Shown one piece after another: positions 41,751 to 51,747 of a DNA stretch of 64,000 nt. The translations under genes were made by a program, and so were the position numbers. The stretch is taken from NCBI RefSeq assembly GCF_947258575.1, contig NZ_CAMYIV010000005.1:186001-250000 (forward strand). The letters run 5' to 3'. Within the stretch, counting starts at the first letter, position 1; each line of letters opens with the position of its first letter. Under the pieces are notes generated by a model. That model saw nothing but the letters and a program-made list of their open reading frames with translations. It was not told the origin of the DNA and searched no databases. Source of the stretch: an uncultured Alcanivorax sp. (GTDB taxonomy: Bacteria > Pseudomonadota > Gammaproteobacteria > Pseudomonadales > Alcanivoracaceae).

Positions 41751-44700
41751 TCAGCGTGTCAGGGTATGGGCGCTGCGCCGACTCCATAACAGCAAGGGCA
41801 GTACGATCACGGCAGTGAAAAGGCTCCAGCCTGCCTGTGACCAGAACGCGCCAGCCAGCAACTCTCCCTGCAGGCCTGCCAGTGGCGCCAGTGCTGCTAT
41901 CAGCAGACTGCCGAAACCTGTCACCAGCAACCAGTGTACAGCCAGCCTGGTGGCCCGCTGACGGCGGCGGAACAGGTGCCACAGGAAGGCGGCACCCAGC
42001 CCCATCATCACCAGCCACAGCAGCGCGGAAGGCGCTATCAGCAGCGGCCCGGCATCGGCTTTCAGTGCCTGCTGCAGCAGCGGTAGTTTGCCCAGTATTG
42101 TCAGTAACAGCCAGGGACCGAGAATCATCACCCACCACAGGTGCCCACCCAGCCCCTGGGGACCGGCTTGCTGGCGGTAATGGATCGGGTCGAAACGCCA
42201 GGCGCGGCGGGCCAGTTCGCCCCAGTTGGCCGGCGCCAGATGCGGCCCCAGGCCGCGGAAACGGTCGCGCTGCTCCTCGATCAGCATCAGCATGGCCGGC
42301 ACCACCAGCAGGATCAGTACGGTGCCGAACAGCAACCCGAAGACAATGCTCACCGCCATGGGCTTGAGAAACTGGGCCTGCAGGGAGCTTTCGAACAGGA
42401 TCGGAGTAAGGCCGGCGATGGTGGTGATGGAGGTCAGCAGCACCGCCCGCAGTCGCCGCACACAGGCCTCCACGATGGCCTCGAACCGTTCCATGCCTTC
42501 GGCCACCAGTTGCTGGTAGAAACTCACCAACACGATGGAATCGTTGACGATAATGCCGGACAGGCCGAACAGCCCCATGGCGGAGAACATGGAGAACTTG
42601 ATGCCGAACGGTGCGGTGAGGATATGCCCGATCACGGCGCCGGTGAGGCCGAAGAAAATGGCAGTCATGATGGCCAGGGGCCAGGAGTAGGAACTGAATA
42701 CCCAGGCCAGTACCACGTAGATCAGCGCCAGGCCGAGCAGGGCGCCGGTGGCCATGTCCTTGAGGTTGTCGGCCTGTTCCTGCAGCTTGCCCTCGTAGCC
42801 GACGCCGATACCGTATTTGGCTTTCAGGTCGGGCAGGGTGCTGTCGTTGAGGCTGGCGATGATTTCGTTGGCGTTGCCCTGCTCCGGGTCCAGATCGGCG
42901 TAGACAGTGACGGCCAGTTCGCCATTCACCCGGCGTAGCAAATCCACGCCCTTGCGGGCGTCGAAGTTCACCACGTCACGCAGGGCGATGGCTTCACCCT
43001 GGGGGGTGATCACGGGCAGACGCTCCAGAGCGCTGAATTGCCGCCGCTCGTTGTCCGGCAGCATCACTCGCACTTCGATTTCCTCGTCTTCCTCGTTGTA
43101 GAGCTGGGCCAGGTTGCCGTCGAAGGCAGCGCGCAACTGGCTGGCCACCTCATTGAGGGTGAGCCCCAGGGCCCGGCCCCGGGCGGTCAGTTCAAAGGTC
43201 AGCTGTTCCTTGCCGTAGGGCAGGTCGTCGTCCACGTTGCTGACCCCGGAGAAATCGTTGAGCCGTTCCTGCAAGGCCAGGGAGGCCTGTTTCAGGGTTG
43301 GCGCATCGCTGCCGGTGAGCTTCACCTCGATGGGTTTGCCCGGCGGGCCAGCTTCCGGCTGGGAAATGGTGAGTTGGTCGAGGCCGGCGGGCAGGGTCAG
43401 TTTGTCCCGCCAACTCTGGATCAGTTCGTCATTGCTGATCTGTCTGTCGGAGCCCACATAGACTTCCACCACCAGGGTGCCGTATTCGTCGCCGTATTTT
43501 TCCATCCGCCCGCCGGGGTTGGGGAAGCCGGCGGCGGCGCCATGGTGGCTGATCACGGTCTTGACCAGATGGCCGCCCAGTTCCTCATTGGTCTCGTTCA
43601 GGGCGGTTTCCAGTTGCGCCAGGAAGCGGTCCACCTGGTTGCGGTCGGTGCCGGAGGAAAATTCCACCACCGCGCGCAGCTGGTCGCCATCCACCGGCGG
43701 GAAGAAGGTGAACTTGAGCCAGCCGGTGGCGATCAGGCTCAGCGCCAGAATGAAAGCGGCCACGGCGGAGACGCTGACCAGATGGCGGTGGCGGATGGCC
43801 CAGGCCACCAATGGCCGGAAGCGTTCTTCGCGCAGTCGGTTGAAACCCGCGTCGATGCGTTCGCGTAGCCCGGAGGCCTTGACCTGAATGCCCCGGAAGC
43901 TGTGATGCAGATGGCCGGGCAGCACCAGAAAACATTCCAGTAGCGATGCCAGGATCACGCAGATCATCACGAAAGGAATATCAAAGGCGATCTTGCCCAT
44001 GGCGCCGCTCATCATGCCCAGTGGCAGGAAGGCGGCAATGGTGGTGGTGCTGGAGGCCACCACCGGCCAGAACATGCGTCGGGCACCGCCCAGGGCAGCG
44101 CGCTGGGCGGATTCCCCCTGCTGTAAATGGGTGAGGGTGTCCTCGCCCACCACAATGGCATCGTCGACGATGATCCCCAGGGCCAGAATCAGACCGAACA
44201 GGCTGATCATGTTGATGGTGCCGCCGAACAGCCACACCAGCCCCAGAGTGGCCATGAAGGACACCGGGATGCCCACGGTGACCCACCAGGCCACCCGGGC
44301 ATTGAGGAAGAAGTAGAGCGTGGCGATGACCAGCAGCAGACCGGTGATGCCGTTCCACAGCAGGGTGGAAATACGCTCTTGCACCAGCTTCCAGGCCTCG
44401 AAGTAGAAGGTCATCTGTACGCCTTCCGGGAGGGTGGCGCGGTAGTCGGCCCCCCAGCTGCGCACCTTGTCGGCCAGCTCCAGCATGTCGCCGTCTTCGC
44501 CGCGCATCACCTGCAGCTCGATGGCCGGGTTGCCCTGGTAGGTGAGGGTGGGTTGGTCATCCCGGGGGCGCCGTTCGATGATGGCCACGTCGCCCAGGCT
44601 CAGCTGCTGGCCGTCGGCGGTGGTGATCAGTGGCAGGTCGGCGAAGGCCCGTTCGTCACGGCGCTGACCGAGGGCGCGCAATTGCTTGGCGGCGTCATCC

Positions 44701-45371
44701 CGGCCAACGGTGCCGGCGGGAATGTCCTGGCTGAAATTGCGCACCCGATTACCGATCTCGCCAAGGCTCATGCGCAGATCATGGAGGGCAGCGGCGGGCA
44801 CCTGGATGGCCATTTCCTCTTCCGGCAGGCCGAGGAAGTCCACCTTGCCGGCCCCCAGGGCAAGGATCTCGTCCTCCATGTTGCGCACCAACGGGCGCAG
44901 CTCCTCCAGGGAGCCGTTTTGCGTGGACACCATGATGGAGGTGACCAGCGAATAGTTGGTGATCTTCTGGATAACCGGTCGTTCTGCGTCCTGGGGCAGG
45001 TTGCGGATGGAGTCGATACGCTGGCGCACTTCATCCAGGGCCAGGCCCAGGTCGGTGCCGTCCTCCAGTTCGATAAAGATGGCCGAGGCACCCTGCTGGG
45101 AGCGGGCGATCAGTTTCTTGGTGTTGGGCAGGGTCTTGATGGCCTGCTCCACCGGAATGGTGATGGAGCGCTGCACATCCTCAGGGCTGGCGCCGCGCCA
45201 GGGGATAGTGACGGTGATGTAGTCAAAATCGAAATTCGGGAACAGCTGGGTGTTGAGCCGATTGAGGCCGAGAAACCCGAGCATCACCATCAGCAGCATC
45301 AGCAGGTTGGAAGCAACCTTGTGCTGGGTGAAGCTGGCAATCAGACCCCGTGGCTCACTCACCCTGATCAC
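41751..45371 (-). CDS. RND-family efflux permease (AcrB-like) with extra C-terminal membrane region
   Basis: At 1206 residues this is longer than usual RND permeases (about 1020-1050). It has the two six-helix bundles and two large periplasmic loops, with motifs PVEQAIKTLPNTK and ALGIIVDDAIVVGEDTL. After the last standard helix (ending near FGTVLILLVVPAMLMLIEEQ) there are about 160 more residues with four hydrophobic helices. The adaptor gene just upstream overlaps it by 17 bases. The pump probably exports drugs or metabolites; the tail has no known role. Confidence 0.9.
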   Translation of the reverse strand: MIRVSEPRGLIASFTQHKVASNLLMLLMVMLGFLGLNRLNTQLFPNFDFDYITVTIPWRGASPEDVQRSITIPVEQAIKTLPNTKKLIARSQQGASAIFIELEDGTDLGLALDEVRQRIDSIRNLPQDAERPVIQKITNYSLVTSIMVSTQNGSLEELRPLVRNMEDEILALGAGKVDFLGLPEEEMAIQVPAAALHDLRMSLGEIGNRVRNFSQDIPAGTVGRDDAAKQLRALGQRRDERAFADLPLITTADGQQLSLGDVAIIERRPRDDQPTLTYQGNPAIELQVMRGEDGDMLELADKVRSWGADYRATLPEGVQMTFYFEAWKLVQERISTLLWNGITGLLLVIATLYFFLNARVAWWVTVGIPVSFMATLGLVWLFGGTINMISLFGLILALGIIVDDAIVVGEDTLTHLQQGESAQRAALGGARRMFWPVVASSTTTIAAFLPLGMMSGAMGKIAFDIPFVMICVILASLLECFLVLPGHLHHSFRGIQVKASGLRERIDAGFNRLREERFRPLVAWAIRHRHLVSVSAVAAFILALSLIATGWLKFTFFPPVDGDQLRAVVEFSSGTDRNQVDRFLAQLETALNETNEELGGHLVKTVISHHGAAAGFPNPGGRMEKYGDEYGTLVVEVYVGSDRQISNDELIQSWRDKLTLPAGLDQLTISQPEAGPPGKPIEVKLTGSDAPTLKQASLALQERLNDFSGVSNVDDDLPYGKEQLTFELTARGRALGLTLNEVASQLRAAFDGNLAQLYNEEDEEIEVRVMLPDNERRQFSALERLPVITPQGEAIALRDVVNFDARKGVDLLRRVNGELAVTVYADLDPEQGNANEIIASLNDSTLPDLKAKYGIGVGYEGKLQEQADNLKDMATGALLGLALIYVVLAWVFSSYSWPLAIMTAIFFGLTGAVIGHILTAPFGIKFSMFSAMGLFGLSGIIVNDSIVLVSFYQQLVAEGMERFEAIVEACVRRLRAVLLTSITTIAGLTPILFESSLQAQFLKPMAVSIVFGLLFGTVLILLVVPAMLMLIEEQRDRFRGLGPHLAPANWGELARRAWRFDPIHYRQQAGPQGLGGHLWWVMILGPWLLLTILGKLPLLQQALKADAGPLLIAPSALLWLVMMGLGAAFLWHLFRRRQRATRLAVHWLLVTGFGSLLIAALAPLAGLQGELLAGAFWSQAGWSLFTAVIVLPLLLWSRRSAHTLTR

Positions 45372-46689
45372 CCTCTTTTTTACTATTGATAGCAGGCGTA
45401 GCCGGCGCGTCTTTCACATCCGCCTTGTCGGTATCGGCGTTGCTTCCCGGTACCGGTTGCGGGTCCACCGGCAGGCCGACGATAGCCTGGGGGAGCTGGG
45501 TGGTCATGATGCGCTCGCCGCCCTGCAGGTCGGGGACCTGCAGCAACAGTTGCGACTGCGTCTGCGTCATGGCTTCGCCGACGATGTCCGCTGCGGTTCT
45601 CTGCAGACGGTTGTCGTCATCAATGAGGTAGAGCCGGTTGAGTCCGTGCAGGGCGGTGGCGGGCACGGCGATCAGGTTGTCCCGGGCCGGCAATGTCAGG
45701 GTAATGGTCAGCGGGCGGCCCAGGGCCGCGGCGGGCACGCCGTCGACAAATTCGAATAACCCATCAATGCCGCCACGGGCATCGCTGGCTTCGCCGGCCA
45801 GCCGTTTCAGATTCAGCGCCAGGGTGCGGCCTTCCAGGTCGGTGCTGGCGGCCAGCTCACCCTGGTCGAGACCATCGCGCACGGCGGCCAGGTAACGCTC
45901 GGGAATCTGCGCGCGCACTTCCAGCTCGGCGTCGGCGAACAGACTGAGCAAGGGGTCGCCGGGGCGCACCCGTTCCCCGGGCGCCACCGGGATTTGCGTC
46001 ACGGTGCCATCGAAGGGGGCTTCAACGCGAGTGCGGGTCAGGTCCAGTTCGGCCTGCTGCAGCTGGGCTTCAGCGCTGGCTAGGCGGGCTTCCATGCGGG
46101 CCAGCTCATTCTTGAAATCGCTGACACTGAGTTGGCGCTGACCCAGCGACAACTCGGCGCGTGCCTTGGCTTCTTCTGCCTGATCCAGTTGGGTCTGGGA
46201 CACCAGTTGCTTGCCACGCAGGGATTGCAGCCGTTGCAGATTATCTTCACTCAGTTGCGCCAGCTTTTTTTCCAGCGCCAGGTTTTTCTTGTCGCTCTGG
46301 TAGCGCAAGCGGGTGGTCTGCAACTGGGCGGCGGCTTCATCGCGGGTGGCCCTGGCCCTGTCTCTGGCCAGGGCGGCTTCGGTGTCGTCCAGCTGGATCA
46401 GCAACTGGCCGGCGCTGACCTTGCTGCCGGCCCGCACCGGGATCGTTGCCACGTTAGCGGTGACCACGGCGGTCAGACTGGCGGCACGGGGTGACTGCAC
46501 CCGACCAAAAAGCTGGATCTGGGGCGAATGGGCGCCGGGGTCGGCCAGTATAAAACGTACCCGGTCGTGACGTTCACTGACATCGCGGGTGGGGGCCGAG
46601 GGTTTGAATACGGCCAGCAGCACAATGGCCAGAATCGTCCCCAGGATGACCAGGGCCACGGGCGGAAGCTGTTTCAGGCGGTCTCGCAA
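45355..46689 (-). CDS. RND efflux periplasmic adaptor (membrane fusion protein)
   Basis: The 444-residue protein has an N-terminal membrane helix (PPVALVILGTILAIVLLAVF), a lipoyl-like half (VPVRAGSKVSAGQLLIQLDD), a long alpha-helical hairpin (about 105-225) and a beta-barrel domain (RVEAPFDGTVTQIPVAPGE). It links the permease to an outer-membrane channel, which is not encoded here. Translation probably starts at TTG with AAAGGA upstream. It overlaps the permease gene. Confidence 0.9.
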   Translation of the reverse strand: MRDRLKQLPPVALVILGTILAIVLLAVFKPSAPTRDVSERHDRVRFILADPGAHSPQIQLFGRVQSPRAASLTAVVTANVATIPVRAGSKVSAGQLLIQLDDTEAALARDRARATRDEAAAQLQTTRLRYQSDKKNLALEKKLAQLSEDNLQRLQSLRGKQLVSQTQLDQAEEAKARAELSLGQRQLSVSDFKNELARMEARLASAEAQLQQAELDLTRTRVEAPFDGTVTQIPVAPGERVRPGDPLLSLFADAELEVRAQIPERYLAAVRDGLDQGELAASTDLEGRTLALNLKRLAGEASDARGGIDGLFEFVDGVPAAALGRPLTITLTLPARDNLIAVPATALHGLNRLYLIDDDNRLQRTAADIVGEAMTQTQSQLLLQVPDLQGGERIMTTQLPQAIVGLPVDPQPVPGSNADTDKADVKDAPATPAINSKKEGDQGE

Positions 46690-46896
46690 GGGAGGAATCC
46701 TTTATTGATAGCCATTCTCATTTGTCGCGTGCTCTAGCGATTTCTTTTTCTCGTGCCTACTTTGGCGGTGCTTCTGCACCGACCACAATGACCCAGATTC
46801 GCAGACTGCAATGTTTTTATACAATCTGCTCAGGCCATTATCTTGCACGTTCGGTCCACAACGCGTAAATCAGAGTCTGCGATAAGTGGAGGCACC

Positions 46897-47607
46897 GTGA
46901 CAGAACAACAGGACAAGATTCTCGTCGTCGATGATGACGCCCGTCTGCGCAGTCTGCTGCAGCGTTTTCTCGAAGAGGCAGGCTATGCCGTGAAGGCAGT
47001 AGGTGATGCGGAACAGATGGATCGGGCCCTGTCCCGGGAGCTCTATTCGTTGATGGTGCTGGACCTGATGCTGCCCGGTGAGGACGGCTTGTCCATCTGC
47101 CGCCGGCTCCGGGAGGCAGAAAACCGTATGCCGATCATTATGCTCACCGCCAAGGGCGATGACGCGGAGCGTATTGAAGGGCTGGATGCCGGTGCGGATG
47201 ACTACCTGCCCAAGCCGTTCAACCCCCGTGAGCTGGATGCGCGCATCCGGGCGGTGTTGCGTCGCCATGTGCGTGAACTGCCGGGGGCGCCGAGCAAGGA
47301 AGAAGGCGAGGTGAGCTTCGGGCCGTGGGAGCTGGATCTGGGTAACCGCACCCTGCTCCGCGACGGTGACCCGCAGAACCTGACCACCGGCGAATTCGCC
47401 GTGCTCAAGGCGCTGATACAGAATCCCCGTGAGCCGCTGACGCGCGACAAGCTGATGAGCCTGGCCCGGGGTCGCGAATGGTCTGCCATGGAACGCTCCA
47501 TCGACGTGCAGGTGTCGCGCCTGCGCCGCCTGCTGGAAGACGATCCCTCCAAGCCTCGCTATATCCAGACCGTGTGGGGCGTGGGCTATGTGTTTGTGCC
47601 TGATTAA
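46897..47607 (+). CDS. ompR: OmpR-family response regulator
   Basis: The 236-residue regulator has a receiver domain (ILVVDDDARLRSLLQRFLEE; phospho-Asp in VLDLMLPGEDG; KPF Lys) and a winged-helix DNA-binding domain ending VWGVGYVFVPD. Close similarity to enterobacterial OmpR and an adjacent EnvZ-like kinase support the name. It starts at GTG after GTGGAGGCACC. It controls porin or envelope genes in response to osmolarity or pH in relatives. Confidence 0.9.
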   Translation: MTEQQDKILVVDDDARLRSLLQRFLEEAGYAVKAVGDAEQMDRALSRELYSLMVLDLMLPGEDGLSICRRLREAENRMPIIMLTAKGDDAERIEGLDAGADDYLPKPFNPRELDARIRAVLRRHVRELPGAPSKEEGEVSFGPWELDLGNRTLLRDGDPQNLTTGEFAVLKALIQNPREPLTRDKLMSLARGREWSAMERSIDVQVSRLRRLLEDDPSKPRYIQTVWGVGYVFVPD

Positions 47608-47619
47608 GAGACGCTTCAG

Positions 47620-47658
47620 GCCGCACGCAACAGGCATCATGCGCGTGTTGCGTGCGGC
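47620..47658. repeat. Hairpin between ompR and envZ
   Basis: GCCGCACGCAACA (47620-47632) and TGTTGCGTGCGGC (47646-47658) form a perfect 13-base stem with a 13-base loop. It stands in the gap between the two genes and may lower envZ transcription relative to ompR. Confidence 0.65.
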
Positions 47659-47680
47659 GTGGAGCGTGTAAGCTTTGCCG

Positions 47681-48997
47681 ATGAAACTCTATCCTCGCAC
47701 TGCCTTTGTCCGTTCCGCCATCGTGGTGGGGCTGGTCATCGGTATCAGCCAGGCGCTGACCCTGTGGTTCTTCGCCCGCAATGCCTACCTGCCCGGTATT
47801 CGTGAATACGCTCGCCTGACGGTGCTGCAAGCGGAGCTGGCGTTTTCTTCTTCCGGTGAGGAAGACGCCCGCCTGGCCCAGCGACTGGCCGGCGCCACCG
47901 GTATTGAAGTGGCCACCCCGGACAACCTGCATCAGGGTACCGTGCTGTTATCCCAGCCGGTGGTCAGCCGGTTCCGGGAAGAGGTGCAGGAACGCCTGCG
48001 CGAACCGGTCACGGTAAGGCTGGAGGACAGTCGCCAGCCAGTGCTGTGGGTCAGTGCGCCTTCTTTTCAGAAGCAGTGGTTGCGGGTGCCGATGGAATTC
48101 TTCCGCGACTATGACCGCTATCTGCTGCTCGGCTGGGGGGTGACGGTGCCGCTGCTGGCCATTATCGGTGGGTTGCTGATTGCCCGGGGTCTTAACCTGC
48201 CGCTGCGCCGCTTGGCCCGGGTGGCCTTGAAAGTAGGGCGAGGCGAAGCGGTGCCGGTATTGAATACCAGTATCGGCCCGGAGGAAATTCAGGCGGTGAA
48301 TGCGGCCTTCAACCGTATGACCAGCGATCTGCAACAGGCCCAGCGGGATCGGGCCTTGCTGCTGGCGGGGGTATCCCATGACTTGCGTACGCCGCTGACA
48401 CGATTGCGTCTGTCGGCGGAATTCATGCAGGACGAGGAACTGGCCCACGGCATTATCGAAGATATCGAGGACATGGATGCCATTCTTGATCAGTTCATTT
48501 CCTTTATTCGCGATGGCGCCGATGAGCAGCCGGACCTGGAAAATCTCAACGAGCTGATACAGGAAGTGGCCGGCAAGTACCCCACGGAGCAGACCCGTTT
48601 TGAGCTACAGGATCTGCCGCGCCTGATGCTCAAGCGGCTAACGGTAAAACGGATGCTCGCCAACCTGATCGGCAATGCACTCAAGTACGGCGCGCCACCG
48701 GTGGAGGTGCGTACTGCTGTGATGGAAAACGTGGTGTGCCTGACCGTCCGTGATCATGGCAAGGGCGTTCGCGAAGAGGATATTCCCCTGTTGCTGCAGC
48801 CGTTCTCGCGGGGCGAGAAAGCCCGCACCCTCAGTGGCAGCGGCCTGGGGCTGGCCATCGTCAAGCGCATCGTCGATATGCACCACGGTGAGATTCGTCT
48901 GGCGAACCATGAACATGGAGGCCTGTTGGTAGAAGTCCGATTTCCGGTTACCGGCAAGTTTGTGCAGCCGGAATCACTGTCCGCCGGGGTACGTTAA
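47681..48997 (+). CDS. envZ: EnvZ-like sensor histidine kinase
   Basis: The 438-residue kinase has two membrane helices (about 12-33 and 146-168), a periplasmic sensor, a HAMP domain, the phospho-His in [20 protein letters not shown] and an ATPase domain (N box [11 protein letters not shown] box [13 protein letters not shown]). It partners OmpR encoded 73 bases upstream. Gap DNA between the genes holds a hairpin. Confidence 0.9.
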   Translation: MKLYPRTAFVRSAIVVGLVIGISQALTLWFFARNAYLPGIREYARLTVLQAELAFSSSGEEDARLAQRLAGATGIEVATPDNLHQGTVLLSQPVVSRFREEVQERLREPVTVRLEDSRQPVLWVSAPSFQKQWLRVPMEFFRDYDRYLLLGWGVTVPLLAIIGGLLIARGLNLPLRRLARVALKVGRGEAVPVLNTSIGPEEIQAVNAAFNRMTSDLQQAQRDRALLLAGVSHDLRTPLTRLRLSAEFMQDEELAHGIIEDIEDMDAILDQFISFIRDGADEQPDLENLNELIQEVAGKYPTEQTRFELQDLPRLMLKRLTVKRMLANLIGNALKYGAPPVEVRTAVMENVVCLTVRDHGKGVREEDIPLLLQPFSRGEKARTLSGSGLGLAIVKRIVDMHHGEIRLANHEHGGLLVEVRFPVTGKFVQPESLSAGVR

Positions 48998-49453
48998 GGA
49001 ACCTGCCGATAACAAAAAAGCCACATTTTCGGGTCGGGAATGTGCGCTGGCGCAAAGTCTGTTTTTTCCGAGCAGCGCATTCTATTGAACACGTCACCGA
49101 GCGTAGTGCTAAAACAAAAAACGGCAGGAAAAATGAAAGAGATACTCTGTCGGGAAACAATAATACTGCTCCGAAAATATTGCCAAATGGACTTGGGAGA
49201 GCCCGCCATGATTTATCCCCCGCACCAGCATCATGCCGATGTGCTGATAACGTTTTCTACTACCTGATCGCTGATTCCTGACCGGGAAAACCCGTGTTAT
49301 GAATGCCGATAACCTGTCGCTGCAGTAGCAGAAACAGGTCGTTGGGCCGCACTGTTGTGCGGCCTTTTTTTTGTGGTCGGCCATTTGGGAAATTCTTGCC
49401 GAATGGTGGTCAAATAAATACGCTAAAGCGCTATTCGTAAGCGGGGTGATTTC
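48998..49453. other. AT-richer gap, possible small RNA or peptide gene
   Basis: The 456 bases are clearly lower in GC than the neighbours and end in a strong terminator (49345-49372). A short frame of 45 codons (ATG at 49133, after GGCAGGAAAA; stop at 49265) and a shorter one from 49208 (after GGGAGAGCC) are possible, but neither product is recognisable. A small RNA ending at the terminator is an equal possibility. Confidence 0.4.
49345..49372 (+). terminator. Strong Rho-independent terminator
   Basis: GGCCGCAC-TGTT-GTGCGGCC (eight-base stem) followed by eight Ts. It lies about 350 bases beyond envZ, so it may belong to envZ or to an unannotated small transcript in the gap. Confidence 0.85.
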
Positions 49454-50005
49454 ATGAGGGTAGTTTTAGGCGCTATGTTGTTAGCGAGTTCGGTAACGTC
49501 GTTTGCTGAATCCGATTTGGAGAAGAAAAACTATTTCGGGTTTCAGTACAGCAAACTGACCCAGGAAAGTGATTTAGGGGATTTCGAGCCTACCGCCGTT
49601 CAGTTCAACCTGGGGCATCGCTTTAATCCGTACGTGGCGATTGAGGGGCGTCTGGGGTTTCGTCTGAGTGAGGATGAAAAAACAGTCAATGATGTGGAAT
49701 ATACCATCCAGCCGGTGACTTTGTTGGCAGCCTATCTCAAGGTAGGTCTGGATGACTCGCTGCCTGTTCGTCCTTATCTTCTTGTTGGTCATTCCTCGGC
49801 AACGGCAAAGCGAAAAACGGAAGTAAACTTCTTCCGTAGTATTTCTGATTCAGAAACGGTGACAGCCAGTGATCCTTCCTATGGCGGGGGCGTAGCCCTT
49901 AATTTGTCGCCGGATGTCTCCATCCATGGGGAGTGGGTGATGCTTGATGATGACGACGGCTTTGATCTGACAGCCTTTAATCTGGGTTTCCATCGTCGGT
50001 ACTGA
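49454..50005 (+). CDS. Outer-membrane beta-barrel protein, OmpA/OmpW-like
   Basis: This 183-residue protein has a signal peptide (LLASSVTSFA) and a mature part of alternating polar and hydrophobic strands: YFGFQYSKLTQ, VQFNLGHRFNPYVAIEGRLG, and a final strand ending FHRRY with an aromatic C-terminus typical of outer-membrane barrels. Its GC content is visibly lower than the surrounding genes, hinting at acquisition. Its 3' end overlaps the convergent MFS gene by 29 bases. Confidence 0.75.
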   Translation: MRVVLGAMLLASSVTSFAESDLEKKNYFGFQYSKLTQESDLGDFEPTAVQFNLGHRFNPYVAIEGRLGFRLSEDEKTVNDVEYTIQPVTLLAAYLKVGLDDSLPVRPYLLVGHSSATAKRKTEVNFFRSISDSETVTASDPSYGGGVALNLSPDVSIHGEWVMLDDDDGFDLTAFNLGFHRRY

Positions 50006-51197
50006 TTTTTTTCGGGTAAGTGCCTGCGGGCATTCTGTTGCGTTTCTCCAATGCCCGCCCGGACAGAAAGATCAGTAATCCGCCAATAGCCAGTGCCGCG
50101 CCTACCAGGCCGGTGCTGGACCAGGCCAGTCCCTGTTTGACGGTGATGCCTGCCAGCCAGGCGCCCAATGCATTGGCCAGGTTGAAGGCGGCATGGTTCA
50201 TGGAGGCGGCCATGGTCTGGGCGTCCTCGGCCACGTCCATCAGGCGGGTCTGCAGGGCTGGCCCCAGCGCCATGCTGGTGCCCACCAACCCCACGAAAAG
50301 GATGCCTGCCACCGTCCAGTTCGCCGCAAAATAGAAGCCCGCCTGGATCAACGCACACCAGATCAGAATCAACGGAATGGCCCGCAGCAGATTGCCGTCG
50401 GCAGCGCGGGCACCGGCAAAGTTGCCAATAATGGTGCCAATGCCGAACACCATCAGCACCAATGGCCCCCAGCGCTCCGCCATGCCGGCCTGTTCGGTGA
50501 GGGTGGGCATCACATAACTGAATACCGCAAACATGCCGCCGAAACCGATACTGGCCACGCCCAGGGTGAACAGCACCCGCTGTTTCACCAGGGCAGACAG
50601 TTCGCGGCGTGGGCTGGCGTTCGGGTCCGGGGATTGGGCGGGCACCCACAGGCGTATCAGCAGGGCGGTGCACAGGGCAATGACGCCGACGCCGATAAAG
50701 GCCACCTCCCAGCCGAACAGGTTGCCGGCCCAGGTGGCCAGCGGTGCGCCCACCACGATGGCAATGGTCAGCCCGCTCATCACCCGGGCCACTGCCCGGG
50801 CACGCATGTGGTAGGGCACTGCCGATGCCGCCACCAGAGCGGCTACGCCGAAGTAGGCACCATGGGGCAGCCCGGCCAGAAAGCGCAGGCCAACAAAGGT
50901 CCAGAAGTCCGTGGCCAGGGCGCTGGCCATGTTGCCCACGGCAAAGACCAGCATCAGGGTAATCAGCAGACCCCGGCGTGGCACCCGGGCTGCCAGGGAA
51001 GAAATCAGCGGCGCGCCCACCACCACGCCCAGTGCATAGCTGCTGATGGCGTAGCCCACATCTGGCACCGGCACCTGCAGGTCGGTGGCCACCCGTTGCA
51101 TCAGGCCCATGATGACAAACTCGCCGCTGCCGATACCGAAGCCGCCCAGAGCGAGGGCCAGGGAAAGGCGAAGCAGACGAGCAGAGTCGGTGGACAT
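49977..51197 (-). CDS. MFS exporter (AraJ/YdhP-like)
   Basis: This 406-residue transporter has 12 predicted helices. It starts LALALGGFGIGSGEFVIMGL, which is typical of the AraJ/PbuE group of drug or sugar efflux transporters. The loop ARVPRRGLLITLML follows the second helix. Substrate unknown. It converges on the barrel gene and is divergent from the VOC gene. Confidence 0.85.
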   Translation of the reverse strand: MSTDSARLLRLSLALALGGFGIGSGEFVIMGLMQRVATDLQVPVPDVGYAISSYALGVVVGAPLISSLAARVPRRGLLITLMLVFAVGNMASALATDFWTFVGLRFLAGLPHGAYFGVAALVAASAVPYHMRARAVARVMSGLTIAIVVGAPLATWAGNLFGWEVAFIGVGVIALCTALLIRLWVPAQSPDPNASPRRELSALVKQRVLFTLGVASIGFGGMFAVFSYVMPTLTEQAGMAERWGPLVLMVFGIGTIIGNFAGARAADGNLLRAIPLILIWCALIQAGFYFAANWTVAGILFVGLVGTSMALGPALQTRLMDVAEDAQTMAASMNHAAFNLANALGAWLAGITVKQGLAWSSTGLVGAALAIGGLLIFLSGRALEKRNRMPAGTYPKKISTDDGNPD

Positions 51198-51358
51198 AGG
51201 GGCTCCTGCGCAGGGCTGCGAGTTGCGTTAGGGGTGAGGGGGAATGGGATTACCGGAATTGAAGAGAGTTCATTCTAGCACGGAGAAAAATGCCCTAGGG
51301 TGGCTGATGAGAGGGCGGGCATGTTCGAAGGCGCCCTGAAAGCAGACCAGGAGAAAGC

Positions 51359-51709
51359 ATGAAGGTGAAACGCATCATGGCCAACCTGGCCACCCCGGAT
51401 CCGGAAAAGGCGGAGGCCTTTTATGGCGGCATTCTGGGGCTGGAACGGATCATGGATCACGGCTGGTTTCGCACCTATGGGTCGGCGGAAACCATGCGGG
51501 TCCAGGTGAGTGTGGGTTCAGAAGGCGGTTCGGGTACCGCGGTACCGGACCTGTCCATCGAGGTGGACGACCTGGAGGCGGCGCTGGAACGAATCCATCA
51601 GGCCGGCGTGGCCGTGGAATATGGCCCGGTGAGTGAGCCCTGGGGCGTTCGACGGTTCTACGTGCGCGATCCCTTTGGTCGGCTGCTGAATATTCTCCAG
51701 CACCAGTGA
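51359..51709 (+). CDS. VOC-family (glyoxalase/bleomycin-resistance fold) protein
   Basis: The 116-residue single VOC domain starts VKRIMANLATPDPEKAEAFY and ends RRFYVRDPFGRLLNILQHQ, with the usual beta-alpha-beta pattern. Members bind a metal and act as lyases, dioxygenases or resistance proteins; this one's activity cannot be told. RBS AGGAGA precedes the ATG. Confidence 0.85.
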   Translation: MKVKRIMANLATPDPEKAEAFYGGILGLERIMDHGWFRTYGSAETMRVQVSVGSEGGSGTAVPDLSIEVDDLEAALERIHQAGVAVEYGPVSEPWGVRRFYVRDPFGRLLNILQHQ

Positions 51710-51747
51710 CGGGTGCTGGCCCTGCCCGCTAAGGCAGGGCCACCGGG

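Noticed and set aside
44127-45389. A 420-codon plus-strand frame opposite the RND permease
   Set aside because: No recognisable domains; antisense to a strongly conserved transporter.
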